This document shows positions 63,936 to 64,000 of a stretch of DNA of 64,000 nt, piece after piece. Numbering within the stretch: the first letter of the stretch is position 1; the number at the start of each line of letters is the position of its first letter. Below the pieces are notes generated by a model. That model ran no database searches and had not been told where the DNA came from. It saw only the letters and a program-made list of their open reading frames with translations. Source of the stretch: Cydia pomonella (taxonomy: Eukaryota > Arthropoda > Insecta > Lepidoptera > Tortricidae); the NCBI RefSeq assembly GCF_033807575.1, contig NC_084725.1:7785001-7849000 (forward strand). The letters run 5' to 3'. Position numbers and translations under genes: made by a program.

Positions 63936-64000
63936 GTGAGAATGAATATTAAAGTACCTATTACTGCAATGTGTTAAAATATAAATAATGATTCAATGTT

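Noticed and set aside
1..64000. CRISPR arrays, bacterial operons, rRNA genes, viral integrations
   Set aside because: Nothing of the kind is visible; the sequence is eukaryotic with GT-AG introns and retroposons.

Overview
The window looks like AT-rich nuclear DNA from a moth or butterfly (Lepidoptera). The grounds are interspersed repeats that I recognise as typical of that order (tRNA-headed SINEs, 3' ends of CR1/jockey-like LINEs, the 'GGGTTCCGTA' element family, many short palindromic MITEs) and long introns with short, GC-richer coding exons. Nearly all short ORFs are chance or repeat-derived; the genes must be read through splice sites.

One gene is clear and one is partial. (1) From 33858 to about 63.9 kb on the + strand lie the 3' exons of a TMCC-family gene (transmembrane and coiled-coil domain protein; vertebrate TMCC1-3, Drosophila Dementin). 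Thirteen regular exons plus a 27-nt microexon join in frame to a stop at 61680: 1638 nt, 545 residues, without the 5' end. A second, 15-nt microexon candidate lies in the large intron after exon 7. The order is a Ser-rich N-terminal part, the first conserved TMCC coiled-coil block, a membrane-proximal conserved block, a low-complexity linker, a second long coiled coil and two C-terminal membrane segments. A 3' UTR of about 2.2 kb follows. (2) At 15745-16236 (+) two exons encode most of a THAP zinc-finger domain (C2CH); the rest of that gene was not found.

Layout: 1-15.7 kb is intergenic or intronic, with LINE remnants, a complete 1055-bp non-autonomous hAT element (6672-7726) and a repeat element carrying a 284-bp tandem array (13.1-14.4 kb). 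15.7-16.2 kb holds the THAP exons. 16.3-33.8 kb is rich in repeats (palindromic MITEs, a 204-bp hAT MITE, SINEs, a 131-bp GC-rich tandem repeat). 33.8-61.7 kb holds the TMCC exons, with introns full of mobile DNA. That includes two decayed copies of one LINE family, one ending next to exon 7; an exon-derived tandem array directly behind exon 1; a MITE nested in another MITE whose empty site is preserved in a sister copy; and a TTAA-flanked MITE. 61.7-63.9 kb is the 3' UTR.

The most informative signals are the TMCC splicing architecture (two microexons, a triple-NAG acceptor, tandemly copied exon 1, two possible C-termini) and several DNA transposons whose ends and target-site duplications can be read directly. 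I did not find evidence for a wholly new biological system. Lepidopteran identity and family assignments come from recognition, not from a search.
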